Part shown: positions 6,730 to 13,110 of the stretch, piece by piece
Layout: the number at the start of each line of letters is the position of its first letter
How positions within the stretch are numbered: the stretch's first letter is position 1
Source: Ignavibacteria bacterium
GTDB lineage: Bacteria > Bacteroidota > Ignavibacteria > Tepidaquicellales > OLB5
DNA length: 13,153 nt
NCBI GenBank assembly: GCA_027492415.1
Contig: JAPUEV010000218.1
Span: 1 to 13,153 of the forward strand
Reading direction: 5' to 3'
Program-made: the position numbers and the translations under genes
Notes under the pieces: model-generated
What the model was told of the DNA's origin: nothing
The model's database searches: none
What the model saw: the letters and a program-made list of their open reading frames with translations, nothing else

Positions 6730-8793
6730 ATGAAAAAAATTACAGTCTTTATTGCAATATTGATTTCTTTAATAAATTTGAATACAAGTTCCCAGTGGGT
6801 TCAGACAAGCGGACCCGCAGGCGGAAATGTCAGATGCTTGACGGTCTTGGGAAATAGTATCTACGCAGGTACTTTTGATAATGGTGTTTACTGTACATTA
6901 AATAATGGTGCAAACTGGAATGCCGTTAATAATGGACTCATAAATGCTAATATCCTTTCGATCATTTCTAAAGAAAGTAATCTTTTTGCCGGCACTTTTG
7001 GTTCCGGAGTATTTCTTTCCTCTGATTATGGGACAACATGGAGCTGCGTCAGTTCTGTTTACCAATTACAATCAGTTTATTGTTTTGGCAAACTTGGCAA
7101 CTATTTGTTTGCCGGAACAGACTTAAACGGAGTGTTTTATACTACAAACAACGGTTCTAACTGGGCAGAGATTAATAATGGTTTGACAAGCGGGATGATA
7201 CGTGCTATTGGTGTTAACGGCAATACTATTTTCGCAGGGACAAATACTGGAATATTTAAAAGCACAAATTTCGGTACAAGCTGGCTTCCCTCCAGCAATG
7301 GTTTACCAAATGAGCCTGTCCGTGCCATTCTGACACTGGGTACTGATCTTTATGCCGGAACATTTGGTTATGGAGCATTCCGCTCAACCGATAACGGGCA
7401 AAGCTGGTCAGGTATCAACAGCGGACTTCCAAATCCATACATCCAGAGCTTGACATCAAACGGCAGTATCTTGTTTGCAGGAACTCCAAATGGATTATAC
7501 AAAAGCACAAATAACGGAGCTGCCTGGGTACTGACTTCAAATGGATTATCTTCGCAGCAGATAAATTCATTGATAGTTAAAGATCTTAAAGTAATTGCCG
7601 GTACACCGGATGGAGTATTTATAACAAGCAACAATGGTTTAAGCTGGAATACGATCAACAACGGTTTAACAAATCCACGCATTCTATCTCTTGCCTCAAT
7701 TGGAAGCAATATATTTGCAGGTACTGAAGGAATTGGTGTTTTTGTTTCCAGCAACAACGGCACAAACTGGTCAAGTCTTCGGTATGGCATGGTCAATCAG
7801 GTCGTACGTGAGCTAATATCTGACGATATTATCCTGTACGCCGGCACTGATGGTGGTATCTACCGCTCGACTAACGGTGGGTATGAATGGAGCATAATGA
7901 ATAACGGGTTGACAAATCACCATGTAAGTTCTTTGATCAAGAAAGGCACATATTTATTTGCGGGTACACAGGGTGGTATCTTCCGTTCCTCTAATAGCGG
8001 AGCTAACTGGAGCACTTTCAATAATGGTTTAACAAATCAGAGTGTTAACAGTATTGCTCTCAATGGGTCATATCTGCTTCTTGGAACTGATGGAGGAGTT
8101 TTTATGTCATCAAACAACGGTTCACTCTGGAATACTGTCAATAACGGTATAGAAAATCTTACGGTAAAAGCAATTACAGTTTCATACGGAAATATTTTTG
8201 CAGGAACATTGGCCGGAATGTTTCATTCAACCAATAACGGTGAAAGCTGGGAACCCTCAAACAATGGCTTAACAAACCAGAACATACATTCCCTGTTAAC
8301 ATACGAAAGCTATGTTATTGCAGGCACCGCAGGCGGAGTATTTATTACGGGTGATTATGGAACCAGTTGGGGTGTAAGGAACCAGGGTTTCAACCCGATT
8401 CCGTTTGTTCTTTCACTTGAAACCGCAAATAATTATATATTTTCAGGTACTTTAGATAAAATGGTATGGCGCAGACCACTTAATGAAATTATTGGTATTC
8501 AAATAATCAGTACAAATATTCCAAAATCATTCTCATTATCGCAAAATTATCCGAATCCATTTAACCCAACAACCAAAATCAGATTTGATATTAGCGGTAC
8601 TTCAGTAGCACAGACATTCCTTTCTGTGTATGATATCCTTGGGCGTGAAGTTGCAACACTTGTTAACGAAAAATTACAGCCCGGCACATATGAAGTTGAT
8701 TTTGACGGAAGCAATTTCCCAAGCGGTGTATACTTCTGCAAATTAACGGCAGGAAGTTTTTCAACTGTAAACAAAATGATTCTACTAAAATAA
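6730..8793 (+). CDS. T9SS-secreted beta-propeller protein with ~13 FAGT/NNG repeats
   Basis: 687 aa from the ATG at 6730. This start gives a proper signal peptide (MKKITVFIAILISLINLNTSSQ); the frame stays open upstream to 6580, but that part overlaps the carboxypeptidase gene and has no signal sequence. From residue about 45 to 575 there are 13 full repeats plus a partial one, each about 40 residues: (F/Y)AGT..GV(F/Y).S.NNG..W...NNGL.N..(I/V).SL...G. The Asp-box-like S.NNG..W element and four-strand periodicity suggest one or two BNR/sialidase-like or YCF48-like propellers. No catalytic residues of sialidases are evident, so a binding or surface-display role is likelier. Residues 597-687 are a 91-aa type A T9SS CTD (QNYPNPFNPTTKIRF ... 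KMILLK). It shares repeat type and CTD DNA with the next gene, indicating duplication. Confidence 0.9.
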   Translation: MKKITVFIAILISLINLNTSSQWVQTSGPAGGNVRCLTVLGNSIYAGTFDNGVYCTLNNGANWNAVNNGLINANILSIISKESNLFAGTFGSGVFLSSDYGTTWSCVSSVYQLQSVYCFGKLGNYLFAGTDLNGVFYTTNNGSNWAEINNGLTSGMIRAIGVNGNTIFAGTNTGIFKSTNFGTSWLPSSNGLPNEPVRAILTLGTDLYAGTFGYGAFRSTDNGQSWSGINSGLPNPYIQSLTSNGSILFAGTPNGLYKSTNNGAAWVLTSNGLSSQQINSLIVKDLKVIAGTPDGVFITSNNGLSWNTINNGLTNPRILSLASIGSNIFAGTEGIGVFVSSNNGTNWSSLRYGMVNQVVRELISDDIILYAGTDGGIYRSTNGGYEWSIMNNGLTNHHVSSLIKKGTYLFAGTQGGIFRSSNSGANWSTFNNGLTNQSVNSIALNGSYLLLGTDGGVFMSSNNGSLWNTVNNGIENLTVKAITVSYGNIFAGTLAGMFHSTNNGESWEPSNNGLTNQNIHSLLTYESYVIAGTAGGVFITGDYGTSWGVRNQGFNPIPFVLSLETANNYIFSGTLDKMVWRRPLNEIIGIQIISTNIPKSFSLSQNYPNPFNPTTKIRFDISGTSVAQTFLSVYDILGREVATLVNEKLQPGTYEVDFDGSNFPSGVYFCKLTAGSFSTVNKMILLK
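6862..8460 (+). repeat. Intragenic ~120-bp repeats coding the propeller blades
   Basis: A block resembling ttgcaggtac(t/a) (FAGT) followed 24-33 bp later by aataacggt..a..ctgg (NNG..W) and then aataatggtttaac (NNGLT) recurs about every 120-123 bp, 13 times plus a partial final unit. Individual units differ at many synonymous sites, so the array is not a recent DNA expansion, although aataa(t/c)gg(t/g)ttaac blocks remain very similar in several units. Confidence 0.8.
8609..8628 (+). repeat. Palindromic repeat inside the T9SS CTD of the 13-repeat propeller
   Basis: CACAGA (8609-8614) and TCTGTG (8623-8628) are perfect 6-bp inverted arms around cattcctt. It is translated in-frame as AQTFLSVYD and sits at the same CTD position as the copy in the upstream carboxypeptidase gene. 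Confidence 0.7.
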
Positions 8794-8824
8794 ATTGCAT
8801 GATGTAATCAATGTAATTTATTCC

Positions 8825-8845
8825 AATTCATTTAACAAATGAATT
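8825..8845. repeat. AT-rich hairpin between the two propeller genes
   Basis: AATTCATTT (8825-8833) and AAATGAATT (8837-8845) form a perfect 9-bp stem with a 3-nt loop (AAC). It lies 20 bp before the next start codon in a 71-bp gap. No T run follows, so termination is unlikely; it may shape translation initiation or bind a regulator. Confidence 0.5.
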
Positions 8846-8864
8846 AAATCTATCGGGAAATTTA

Positions 8865-10070
8865 ATGAATAAACTTATATACATACTGTTTGTTTTACTA
8901 ATTTCGAATTTAACATTTGCACAATGGGTGCATGTTACAAGTGGATTAAGCAATGATGATACACAATCATTGACGTACAGTGGCAGTAAGATCTTTGCAG
9001 GTACATACAGCAAAGGTGTTTATTATTCTTCAAACAGCGGCGCAAACTGGGTTCAGACTTCATTAAATAACAAGGATGTCAGGTCTTTGGCAGTAATAGG
9101 CAATAATGTAGTAGCCGGTACTATGGGTAGCGGTATATATTATTCAACTAACAACGGTACTAACTGGATTCAATCTAATTTAACCGTTGAGGATGTTTGG
9201 AGCCTGGCTGTTATTGGCAATAACATATTTGCAGGTACTGAGCATAAAGGTGTATATATTTCAAATAACAACGGCCTTAGCTGGTCTCAAACAGCCATGA
9301 ACGATAAAAATGCTAACTACCTTTATGCAAGCGGAACTAATCTTTATGCTGCTGTAGGTGTTGGCGGTTGGGGAGTCTTCGTTTCACCAAATAATGGAGC
9401 TTCATGGACAATTATTGGTGATTTTAATATCGGAACTTATTCTGTGGCTGTTAGTGGTAATTATATTTACGCTGGACCATATTACGGAGGAATTTATGTA
9501 TCTTCTGATATGGGTGTAAACTGGACTTCATCATCATTCAATACCGGTACAGCTGCTGCAATAGCGGTATCCGGCAATAACGTTTTTGCAGGTACTGAAG
9601 GCTATGGATTCAAGGTATCAAATGACAACGGCACTACCTGGATTTCGAGAAGTGAGGGCATGGGAAGCGCGTATATAATGTCATTATGTATAATAAATAA
9701 TAATATATATGCAGGTACAGGCAATGGAGTATACAAAAGACTATTAAGTGAAATAATAGGAATTCAGCAAATTTCCAGCCAAATTCCTGAGAAATATTCA
9801 TTATCGCAAAATTATCCAAATCCATTCAATCCAACTGCCAAAATAAGGTTTGATATTCCAAATACACCTTCACCTTCGGGGAGGGTTGTGGTGGGGTTAA
9901 ACATTTATGATATCCTTGGGCGTAAAGTTGCAACACTTGTTAACGAAAAATTACAGCCCGGCACATACGAAGTAAATTTTGACGGAAGCAGCTACACAAG
10001 CGGAGTATATTTTTATAAGATTACCGCAGGCAGTTTTTCAGCAGTAAAGAAAATGGTACTTTTAAAATAA
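8865..10070 (+). CDS. T9SS-secreted beta-propeller protein with six FAGT/NNG repeats
   Basis: 401 aa. Signal peptide MNKLIYILFVLLISNLTFA (1-19) followed by QW, as in the preceding propeller protein. Residues about 40-295 contain six repeats of about 40 residues plus a truncated seventh: (F/Y)AGT..KGVY.S.NNG..W.......D..SLAV.GNN. The length suits a single six- or seven-bladed propeller, about half the body of the neighbouring protein. The residues before the CTD (LSEIIGIQQIS) match the same junction in the upstream gene (LNEIIGIQIIS), strong evidence that the two are paralogues. Residues 307-401 are a type A T9SS CTD of 95 aa, the longest in the window, because an in-frame GC-rich palindromic repeat encodes TPSPSGRVVVG. 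No enzymatic motif is seen; surface binding or adhesion is a guess. The next gene starts 12 bp after the stop. Confidence 0.88.
   Translation: MNKLIYILFVLLISNLTFAQWVHVTSGLSNDDTQSLTYSGSKIFAGTYSKGVYYSSNSGANWVQTSLNNKDVRSLAVIGNNVVAGTMGSGIYYSTNNGTNWIQSNLTVEDVWSLAVIGNNIFAGTEHKGVYISNNNGLSWSQTAMNDKNANYLYASGTNLYAAVGVGGWGVFVSPNNGASWTIIGDFNIGTYSVAVSGNYIYAGPYYGGIYVSSDMGVNWTSSSFNTGTAAAIAVSGNNVFAGTEGYGFKVSNDNGTTWISRSEGMGSAYIMSLCIINNNIYAGTGNGVYKRLLSEIIGIQQISSQIPEKYSLSQNYPNPFNPTAKIRFDIPNTPSPSGRVVVGLNIYDILGRKVATLVNEKLQPGTYEVNFDGSSYTSGVYFYKITAGSFSAVKKMVLLK
9866..9898 (+). repeat. GC-rich palindromic repeat inserted in-frame in a T9SS CTD
   Basis: The segment contains CACCTTCGGGGAGGG followed by TTGTGGTGGGGTT. 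It aligns with the spacer element at 12842-12875 (CCCTTCGGGGAGGGG then GGGGGAGGGGT), sharing an 11-bp exact core TTCGGGGAGGG plus the GGGGT end. The right half (GGGTTGTGGTGGGG) also resembles the tail of the element at 13003-13038 (GGGTTAGGGGGTGAGGG). In an AT-rich gene it stands out by composition. It encodes PSPSGRVVVG within the loop between two CTD strands. Confidence 0.75.
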
Positions 10071-10082
10071 ATTAATTAATAT

Positions 10083-11093
10083 ATGAAACATTTAAACTTC
10101 ATATTATTAGCATTTTTTTCAATTTTACTCTGCTCATGCGCTGTAGAAAAAGAAAAATACACTGATGAACAGAAAAATTACGTGCTTCCTGAACAATATG
10201 AAAAGATATCTCAACCCGGCTTAATTTATGTTTCACATATTTCAAATAATTTTGTGAGTGTCTTCGATCCCGCTGAGATGAAGCTGATAGGCAAGATACC
10301 CTCCGGAAGCGGGGCGGATGTTTCTATAATTTCCTCAGATGGCACAAAAGGATATATAGCTAATTTTCATTCAAACGATGTAACTGTTTATGATAACAAA
10401 ACGAACAAAACAATTGCTACAGTTAAATGTGCTGAACATCCCTTTGCATTGCTTGAAATACCGGGATTGAACAAAGTTCTTGTTACTCATCAGTCCGGTA
10501 CCCCAATTGATATTATCAATACAAATGATAACACTGTTACTTCATTAGGTGAGATTTGCACGGGCCCAATGTATGATTTGAAAAATAAGGGAAAAATATA
10601 CGTGCCGCAGATATTCACACCGTACATTTTCATACTCGACCCGGTTACTTTCCATATAACCAAACGGATAGAAACGCCGGGCAGACCCATGGCAATGGCT
10701 TTTACTACAGATAATAAATTCGGCTACCTTGCAAATTTTGACTCCGCTGAAGTTGCAAAGATCGATATTGATAAAGATTCTGTAATACTTAAGATCAAAA
10801 ATATCCACTCCCCGCGCGGAATAACAGTCACACCCGATAACAAATATGTTCTTGTAACAAATGTCGTGGATAACTCGCTTACTATAATTGATATCAGTAC
10901 TGATACAGTGATAAAAACACTCTACGGCTTGCGGATGCCGACATGGGTACTTACAACCAAAGACGGCAAATACGCAGTAGTATCCAACCAGGGAGCTGCT
11001 TCACTTGCTATAATTGATCTTGCCACACTTGAAATTACAAAAAGTATATCCACTGCAGAAAATCCGATAAGTCTATACCTGGATAACAGGTAA
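10083..11093 (+). CDS. YVTN/YncE-like beta-propeller lipoprotein
   Basis: 336 aa. The N-terminus MKHLNFILLAFFSILLCSC is a lipoprotein signal with lipobox LCSC and predicted lipidated Cys19. The body is a run of 40-45-residue propeller blades of the YVTN type: KGYIANFHSNDVTVYDNKTNKTI, FGYLANFDSAEVAKID, KYVLVTNVVDNSLTIID..TDTVIKTL, KYAVVSNQGAASLAIIDLATL. It has no T9SS sorting domain, so it is expected to be anchored to a membrane by lipid instead of secreted by T9SS. The enzymatic function is not predictable; YVTN propellers typically bind ligands or partner proteins. The 12-bp gap from the preceding propeller gene and the terminator after it place it last in the operon. Confidence 0.9.
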   Translation: MKHLNFILLAFFSILLCSCAVEKEKYTDEQKNYVLPEQYEKISQPGLIYVSHISNNFVSVFDPAEMKLIGKIPSGSGADVSIISSDGTKGYIANFHSNDVTVYDNKTNKTIATVKCAEHPFALLEIPGLNKVLVTHQSGTPIDIINTNDNTVTSLGEICTGPMYDLKNKGKIYVPQIFTPYIFILDPVTFHITKRIETPGRPMAMAFTTDNKFGYLANFDSAEVAKIDIDKDSVILKIKNIHSPRGITVTPDNKYVLVTNVVDNSLTIIDISTDTVIKTLYGLRMPTWVLTTKDGKYAVVSNQGAASLAIIDLATLEITKSISTAENPISLYLDNR

Positions 11094-11121
11094 ATTTTAA
11101 ATACTGGTCCCTCTTTGTATT

Positions 11122-11156
11122 AATAAGGTGATAGTTTTCTATCACCTTATTTTTTT
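11122..11156 (+). terminator. Strong Rho-independent terminator closing the four-gene operon
   Basis: AATAAGGTGATAG (11122-11134) and CTATCACCTTATT (11139-11151) form a perfect 13-bp stem with a TTTT loop, followed by a T run through 11156. It lies 28 bp after the lipoprotein stop. Confidence 0.95.
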
Positions 11157-11206
11157 ATATCAAATTCGATGTAAATTTTTCGGTGGAAGTACAGTGGAAA
11201 CAAAGT

Positions 11207-11214
11207 TATATTTG
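11207..11214 (+). promoter_or_regulatory. Candidate -7 box (TATATTTG) for the methyltransferase gene
   Basis: TATATTTG matches the Bacteroidota housekeeping consensus TAnnTTTG. It lies 22 bp before the ATG at 11237, just downstream of a terminator, which is where a new promoter is needed. No convincing upstream TTG element is present at the expected distance, so the call is tentative. Confidence 0.4.
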
Positions 11215-11236
11215 GAACAAATTTAAATGATTAATA

Positions 11237-12043
11237 ATGTCTAACAAAGATTATGTACTTGGCGTAAACGATTACGAGCTTAACCGTCTCAAATTTCAGC
11301 ATGGTGTGTGGAAAGAAATTACTGATACATTCCTGGATAAGCTGGGTATTCATGAAGGCTCAAAAGTGCTGGATGCAGGCTCTGGTCCGGGTTTTGCTGC
11401 GATGGATATGCTTGAAAGGGTCGATACAGCAGGAGAAGTCACAGCGCTTGAACCTTCTGAAATGTATGTGAATTATCTGAAAGGATATTGCAGTGAAAAC
11501 AATATTAATAATTTAAACGTCATTCACGGGACTGTTGAAACTGCTGAGCTGCCGCGGGAATACTTCGATGTTATCTTTGCCAGGTGGGTTATTTCATTTG
11601 TGCCTGATGCCGATAAATTCCTTGATAAGCTTACAGCATCATTAAAGACCGGTGGCATTATCGCATTCATGGATTATGTCTACGAAGGGCTTGCCCTATT
11701 TCCAAAAGGCGGCGTGTTTGATAATATGGCTGATGCTGTGCGCGCTTACTGGGTGCATGGCGGCGGTGATCCTTACATTGGCGCAAGGCTGCCAGGGATG
11801 TTCAGGAAAAGGAACATTGAAATTCAGGAGTACTACCCTGTTGCAATGTGCGGCGGACCCTCAAGCGGTGTATTCATGTGGGCTGATAAGTTCTTTACTG
11901 TCCACATTCAGCAGATGGTGGATCTTGGTGTAATATCACAAACAGAAGGTGATGCAATGCTTGCTGACTGGAATACGCATAAGGAGGATAACGATTCAGT
12001 GTTTATTTCGCCAACTATAACAGTTATTTCGGGGAAGAAGTAA
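11237..12043 (+). CDS. Class I SAM-dependent methyltransferase
   Basis: 268 aa, soluble, no signal peptide. It has a Rossmann-type methyltransferase core: motif I VLDAGSGPG at 44-52 (SAM binding), an acidic residue at the end of strand 2 in ALEPS (E72), the DVIFARWV segment at 111-118 and the post-motif LKTGGIIAFMDYV at 136-148. The N-terminal YVLGVNDYELNRLKFQ segment resembles the helix found in UbiE/Methyltransf-25-like enzymes acting on small molecules. The C-terminal 100 residues (rich in Gly, Trp and Tyr) probably form the substrate lid; the substrate cannot be named. The ATG at 11227 is out of frame and closes after five codons, so 11237 is the best start. Its 3' end overlaps the opposite-strand gene by 20 bp. 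It has its own candidate promoter and no operon partner on the + strand. Confidence 0.92.
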   Translation: MSNKDYVLGVNDYELNRLKFQHGVWKEITDTFLDKLGIHEGSKVLDAGSGPGFAAMDMLERVDTAGEVTALEPSEMYVNYLKGYCSENNINNLNVIHGTVETAELPREYFDVIFARWVISFVPDADKFLDKLTASLKTGGIIAFMDYVYEGLALFPKGGVFDNMADAVRAYWVHGGGDPYIGARLPGMFRKRNIEIQEYYPVAMCGGPSSGVFMWADKFFTVHIQQMVDLGVISQTEGDAMLADWNTHKEDNDSVFISPTITVISGKK

Positions 12044-12797
12044 ACGCATTTAGAATATTTATGCCGTCACTGAAATAAAGATATATTGCCAGCAGTATTA
12101 TTATTGCCAGTATAAATGTAAGGTAGCTCAGGGTTGTTACAACAAATCCTTTTACTAAGCTTTTAAAAGTTGATAACTCTGAAAATTTTACGATAGCGAA
12201 AATATAATAAACTTCATTAACTATAAATCTTGCATTCCACGTCCGCACATCTATCACAGATAGCAGCATTAATACCACGGAAAATATCAGCGTTGTACCG
12301 ACCCAGTAGAATGATGCCGCAAGCGCTTCGGCGTAGTTTATCCCGGTCTTCTTTTTAAACATGAGGTAAAAGTAAAACCCAAACACAACCGGCATAAAAT
12401 AGTTAAGGTAGTTTACATATTGTCCAACAAGGTGCTGGATCTCATTGGTGCGCTCCATAACCTTCTGGCTGTCACTGGTTACAGTATAGCTTATGAAGGC
12501 AAAATACTTTTCGCTCATCTTATGGAATACAACAACAAAGATAGTCTGCATGAAAATGAAATACGAAAAAGGCTTTATGAATGATTTCCGCCTGCCTGTA
12601 ATATATTCCTTTGCGGTCAAGCCGGGCTTTAATATCAGGGCTTTTGCTGTTTTTAAGATCGAGTTTTCCCAATGCAGAATGCCGTGAGTTACATCATGCA
12701 GGATAGTTTTAACTTCCAGCCTTTTAACCCGTTCCTGCCCGCAGTGATGGCAGTATTTTCCTTCAAGCTCACTGCCGCAGTTAGTACACTTTTCCAT
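12024..12797 (-). CDS. DUF3667-like zinc-ribbon membrane protein
   Basis: 257 aa. The N-terminus has a CxxC...CxxC zinc ribbon (Cys4, Cys7, Cys16, Cys19: CTNCGSELEGKYCHHCGQ). An amphipathic region follows with ILHDVTHGILHWENSILKTAKALILKPG and AKEYITGRRKSFIKP, a signature I associate with DUF3667 proteins common in Bacteroidota. About four to five hydrophobic segments follow: ~77-92, ~128-147, ~158-183, possibly 192-205, and 217-242, so it is an integral inner-membrane protein of unknown function. TATATTTG on the - strand at 12808-12801 lies 3 bp upstream of the ATG, which would imply an almost leaderless transcript if used. The gene is convergent with the methyltransferase and overlaps its last 20 bp. 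The assignment rests on motif recall and the function is unknown. Confidence 0.85.
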   Translation of the reverse strand: MEKCTNCGSELEGKYCHHCGQERVKRLEVKTILHDVTHGILHWENSILKTAKALILKPGLTAKEYITGRRKSFIKPFSYFIFMQTIFVVVFHKMSEKYFAFISYTVTSDSQKVMERTNEIQHLVGQYVNYLNYFMPVVFGFYFYLMFKKKTGINYAEALAASFYWVGTTLIFSVVLMLLSVIDVRTWNARFIVNEVYYIFAIVKFSELSTFKSLVKGFVVTTLSYLTFILAIIILLAIYLYFSDGINILNAFTSSPK

Positions 12798-12821
12798 TTA
12801 CAAATATACAAATTTCTGAAT

Positions 12822-12836
12822 ATTCATCCGATGAAT
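12822..12836. repeat. Small palindrome sharing its core with the hairpin upstream of the transposase
   Basis: ATTCAT (12822-12827) and ATGAAT (12831-12836) are inverted arms around CCG. The segment ATCCGATGAA (12826-12835) recurs inverted as TTCATCGGAT at 13093-13102, and ATCCGATGA recurs directly at 13078-13086. It may be a partial copy of the REP-like hairpin and lies at the left edge of the repeat-rich segment. Confidence 0.5.
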
Positions 12837-12841
12837 TGATA

Positions 12842-12875
12842 ACCCCTCCCCTTCGGGGAGGGGAGGGGGAGGGGT
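12842..12875. repeat. GC-rich palindromic repeat with G-quadruplex motif
   Basis: CCCCTCCCC (12843-12851), loop TTC, GGGGAGGGG (12855-12863) is a perfect 9-bp stem. A further GGGGGAGGGGT follows, whose last ten bases can pair instead with ACCCCTCCCC. Positions 12855-12874 read GGGGAGGGGAGGGGGAGGGG, four G runs with single-A loops, an ideal intramolecular G-quadruplex. The element is related to the copy at 9866-9898 and more distantly to 13003-13038. Confidence 0.85.
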
Positions 12876-12895
12876 CATTACAACTATTTTTGATA

Positions 12896-13048
12896 ATGCC
12901 GAAAACCACTGCCCCTGTTCCTTATCCCCCTAAGCAGAAACGCGGGACGGCAAAAAAGCGCCGAAGCACATGGATAAAATCCGAAACCTTTCGCAATGCG
13001 CTCCCCTCTCCCATGGGAGAGGGGTTAGGGGGTGAGGGCTATCATTGA
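12896..13048 (+). CDS. Doubtful small basic ORF, 50 aa, ending in repeat sequence
   Basis: An ATG at 12896 opens a 50-codon frame. Residues 1-34 are basic and proline-rich (MPKTTAPVPYPPKQKRG...KKRRSTW). The last third (LPSPMGEGLGGEGYH) is simply the translation of the GC-rich palindromic repeat at 13003-13038. I recognise no family. It could be a decayed gene into which a repeat inserted, a small hypothetical protein, or non-coding spacer. The absence of a visible promoter and its bracketing by repeats argue against function. Confidence 0.2.
   Translation: MPKTTAPVPYPPKQKRGTAKKRRSTWIKSETFRNALPSPMGEGLGGEGYH
13003..13038. repeat. Second GC-rich palindromic element (22-bp perfect palindrome plus G-rich tail)
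   Basis: Arms CCCCTCTCCCA (13003-13013) and TGGGAGAGGGG (13014-13024) make a perfect 22-bp palindrome, followed by a TTAGGGGGTGAGGG tail (13025-13038). The layout (palindrome, then a G-rich tail on the same side) is the same as in the element at 12842-12875, so they appear to be variants of one repeat class in the same orientation. Confidence 0.8.
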
Positions 13049-13073
13049 ATTACTTTACATTTTATAAGATATT

Positions 13074-13106
13074 AGTAATCCGATGACTAAAGTTCATCGG
13101 ATTACT
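13074..13106. repeat. REP-like hairpin immediately upstream of the transposase start
   Basis: AGTAATCCGATGA (13074-13086) and TCATCGGATTACT (13094-13106) form a perfect 13-bp stem with a 7-nt loop (CTAAAGT). It ends 4 bp before the ATG at 13111. RAYT genes are commonly flanked by the palindromes they act on, so this is the best candidate for the REP substrate of the adjacent gene. It would also lie in the leader of that gene's mRNA and could limit its translation. Confidence 0.75.
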
Positions 13107-13110
13107 GAAA

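Noticed and set aside
7137..7796. Long - strand frames inside the propeller gene
   Set aside because: They are antisense readings of the repetitive + strand repeats, and their own repetition follows from the sense repeats.
11652..11933. 93-codon + strand frame inside the methyltransferase gene
   Set aside because: It is an out-of-frame shadow of a well-supported methyltransferase with no independent motif.
12801..12808. TATATTTG on the - strand as a promoter for the DUF3667-like gene
   Set aside because: It matches TAnnTTTG but would start transcription almost at the start codon and has no TTG partner upstream; kept only as a note in the gene entry.
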